From NCBI GenBank assembly GCA_025345505.1, contig JANVCC010000030.1, forward strand, positions 10,807,218 through 10,871,217: a DNA stretch of 64,000 nt, given 5' to 3'. Each line of letters opens with the position of its first letter. The stretch's first letter is position 1. Shown here one piece after another: positions 63,684-64,000 of the stretch. The notes below the pieces were generated by a model. It ran no database searches. It worked only from the letters and a program-made list of their open reading frames with translations, and was not told where the DNA came from. Source of the stretch: Todiramphus chloris collaris. Lineage: Eukaryota; Chordata; Aves; Coraciiformes; Alcedinidae. The position numbers and the translations under genes were made by a program.

Positions 63684-64000
63684 TCACAGAATCACAGAAT
63701 GATAGGGGTTGAAGGAACCTCTGGAGACCATCTAATCCAACCCCTCTGCAGAGGAGGTTCACCTAAAGCAGGTCACACAGAGTCGCATCCAGGTGGGCTT
63801 TGAATGTCTCCAGAGATGAAAATTCCGCCACCTCTCTGGGCAGCCTGTTCTAGTGCTCTGTCACTCTCAAAGAAGTTTTTCCTCAAGTTCAGATGCAACT
63901 TTCTATGTTCAAATTTGTGCCCATTACCTCTTGTCCTGTTACTGGTCACCACTGAAAAAAGACTGGCCCCATCCTCCTGACACCCACCCTTTAAGTATTT
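63684..64000 (-). mobile_element. CR1 LINE 3' end, antisense, running off the window
   Basis: It begins with TCACAGAATCACAGAATGAT, the reverse complement of the CR1 3' tail, and continues with CCATCTAATCCAACCCC, GGGCAGCCTGTTCTAGTGCT, GAAGTTTTTCCTCAAGTTCA and CTCTTGTCCTGTTACTGG. All are in standard antisense CR1 order. It extends beyond the window end. Confidence 0.93.

Overview
This window is avian nuclear DNA. The evidence is the set of CR1 LINE retrotransposon fragments (about six, in both orientations), short introns with GC-rich CpG-island promoters, and vertebrate genes that are intact across their splice sites. The content corresponds to the human 2q37.3 neighbourhood (MAB21L4, AGXT, KIF1A) with ILKAP placed directly next to KIF1A. 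The species cannot be named from the sequence alone.

Layout, left to right. Positions 1-2900 are gene-poor: a terminal T run, an old CR1 tail, a relic exon resembling a rootletin/CROCC2 coiled coil on the minus strand (four in-frame stops), and a long GGGAAA-type homopurine tract. A CpG island (2.9-3.6 kb) with an RFX-type X-box follows. Next is a decayed MAB21L4 copy on the plus strand (3675-6169; frameshifts, missing middle). AGXT (alanine-glyoxylate aminotransferase) lies on the minus strand, 6845-10408, with 11 coding exons whose lengths sum to 392 codons and an in-frame upstream extension that looks like a mitochondrial presequence. A second CpG island (about 12.0-12.9 kb) holds the probable KIF1A promoter and non-coding exon 1.

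KIF1A fills 18284-52220 on the plus strand. I could place 46 coding exons with consistent phases, giving 1,691 residues, essentially the mammalian length. I also place candidate alternative parts: a 75-nt alternative acceptor extension, a 291-nt Glu-rich cassette exon, two microexons (27 and 24 nt), a tandem NAGNAG acceptor and a GC-AG intron. Its 3' UTR runs to an AATAAA at 55072.

Only a few hundred bases later a third CpG island with a GC-rich minisatellite contains the ILKAP promoter. ILKAP (PP2C-type phosphatase) starts at 55756; its first eight coding exons (236 codons) are present and the rest lies beyond 64000. The last 1.2 kb is CR1 sequence in plus and minus orientation inside an ILKAP intron.

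The three intact genes do not form one pathway: AGXT detoxifies glyoxylate in liver organelles, KIF1A carries synaptic and dense-core vesicles along axonal microtubules, and ILKAP is a phosphatase regulating integrin-linked kinase signalling. Exon coordinates were read by hand from open frames, GT/GC-AG borders and remembered family sequences; transcript data were not available. I did not find a wholly new system. The most interesting material is gene decay on the left and splicing complexity within KIF1A.
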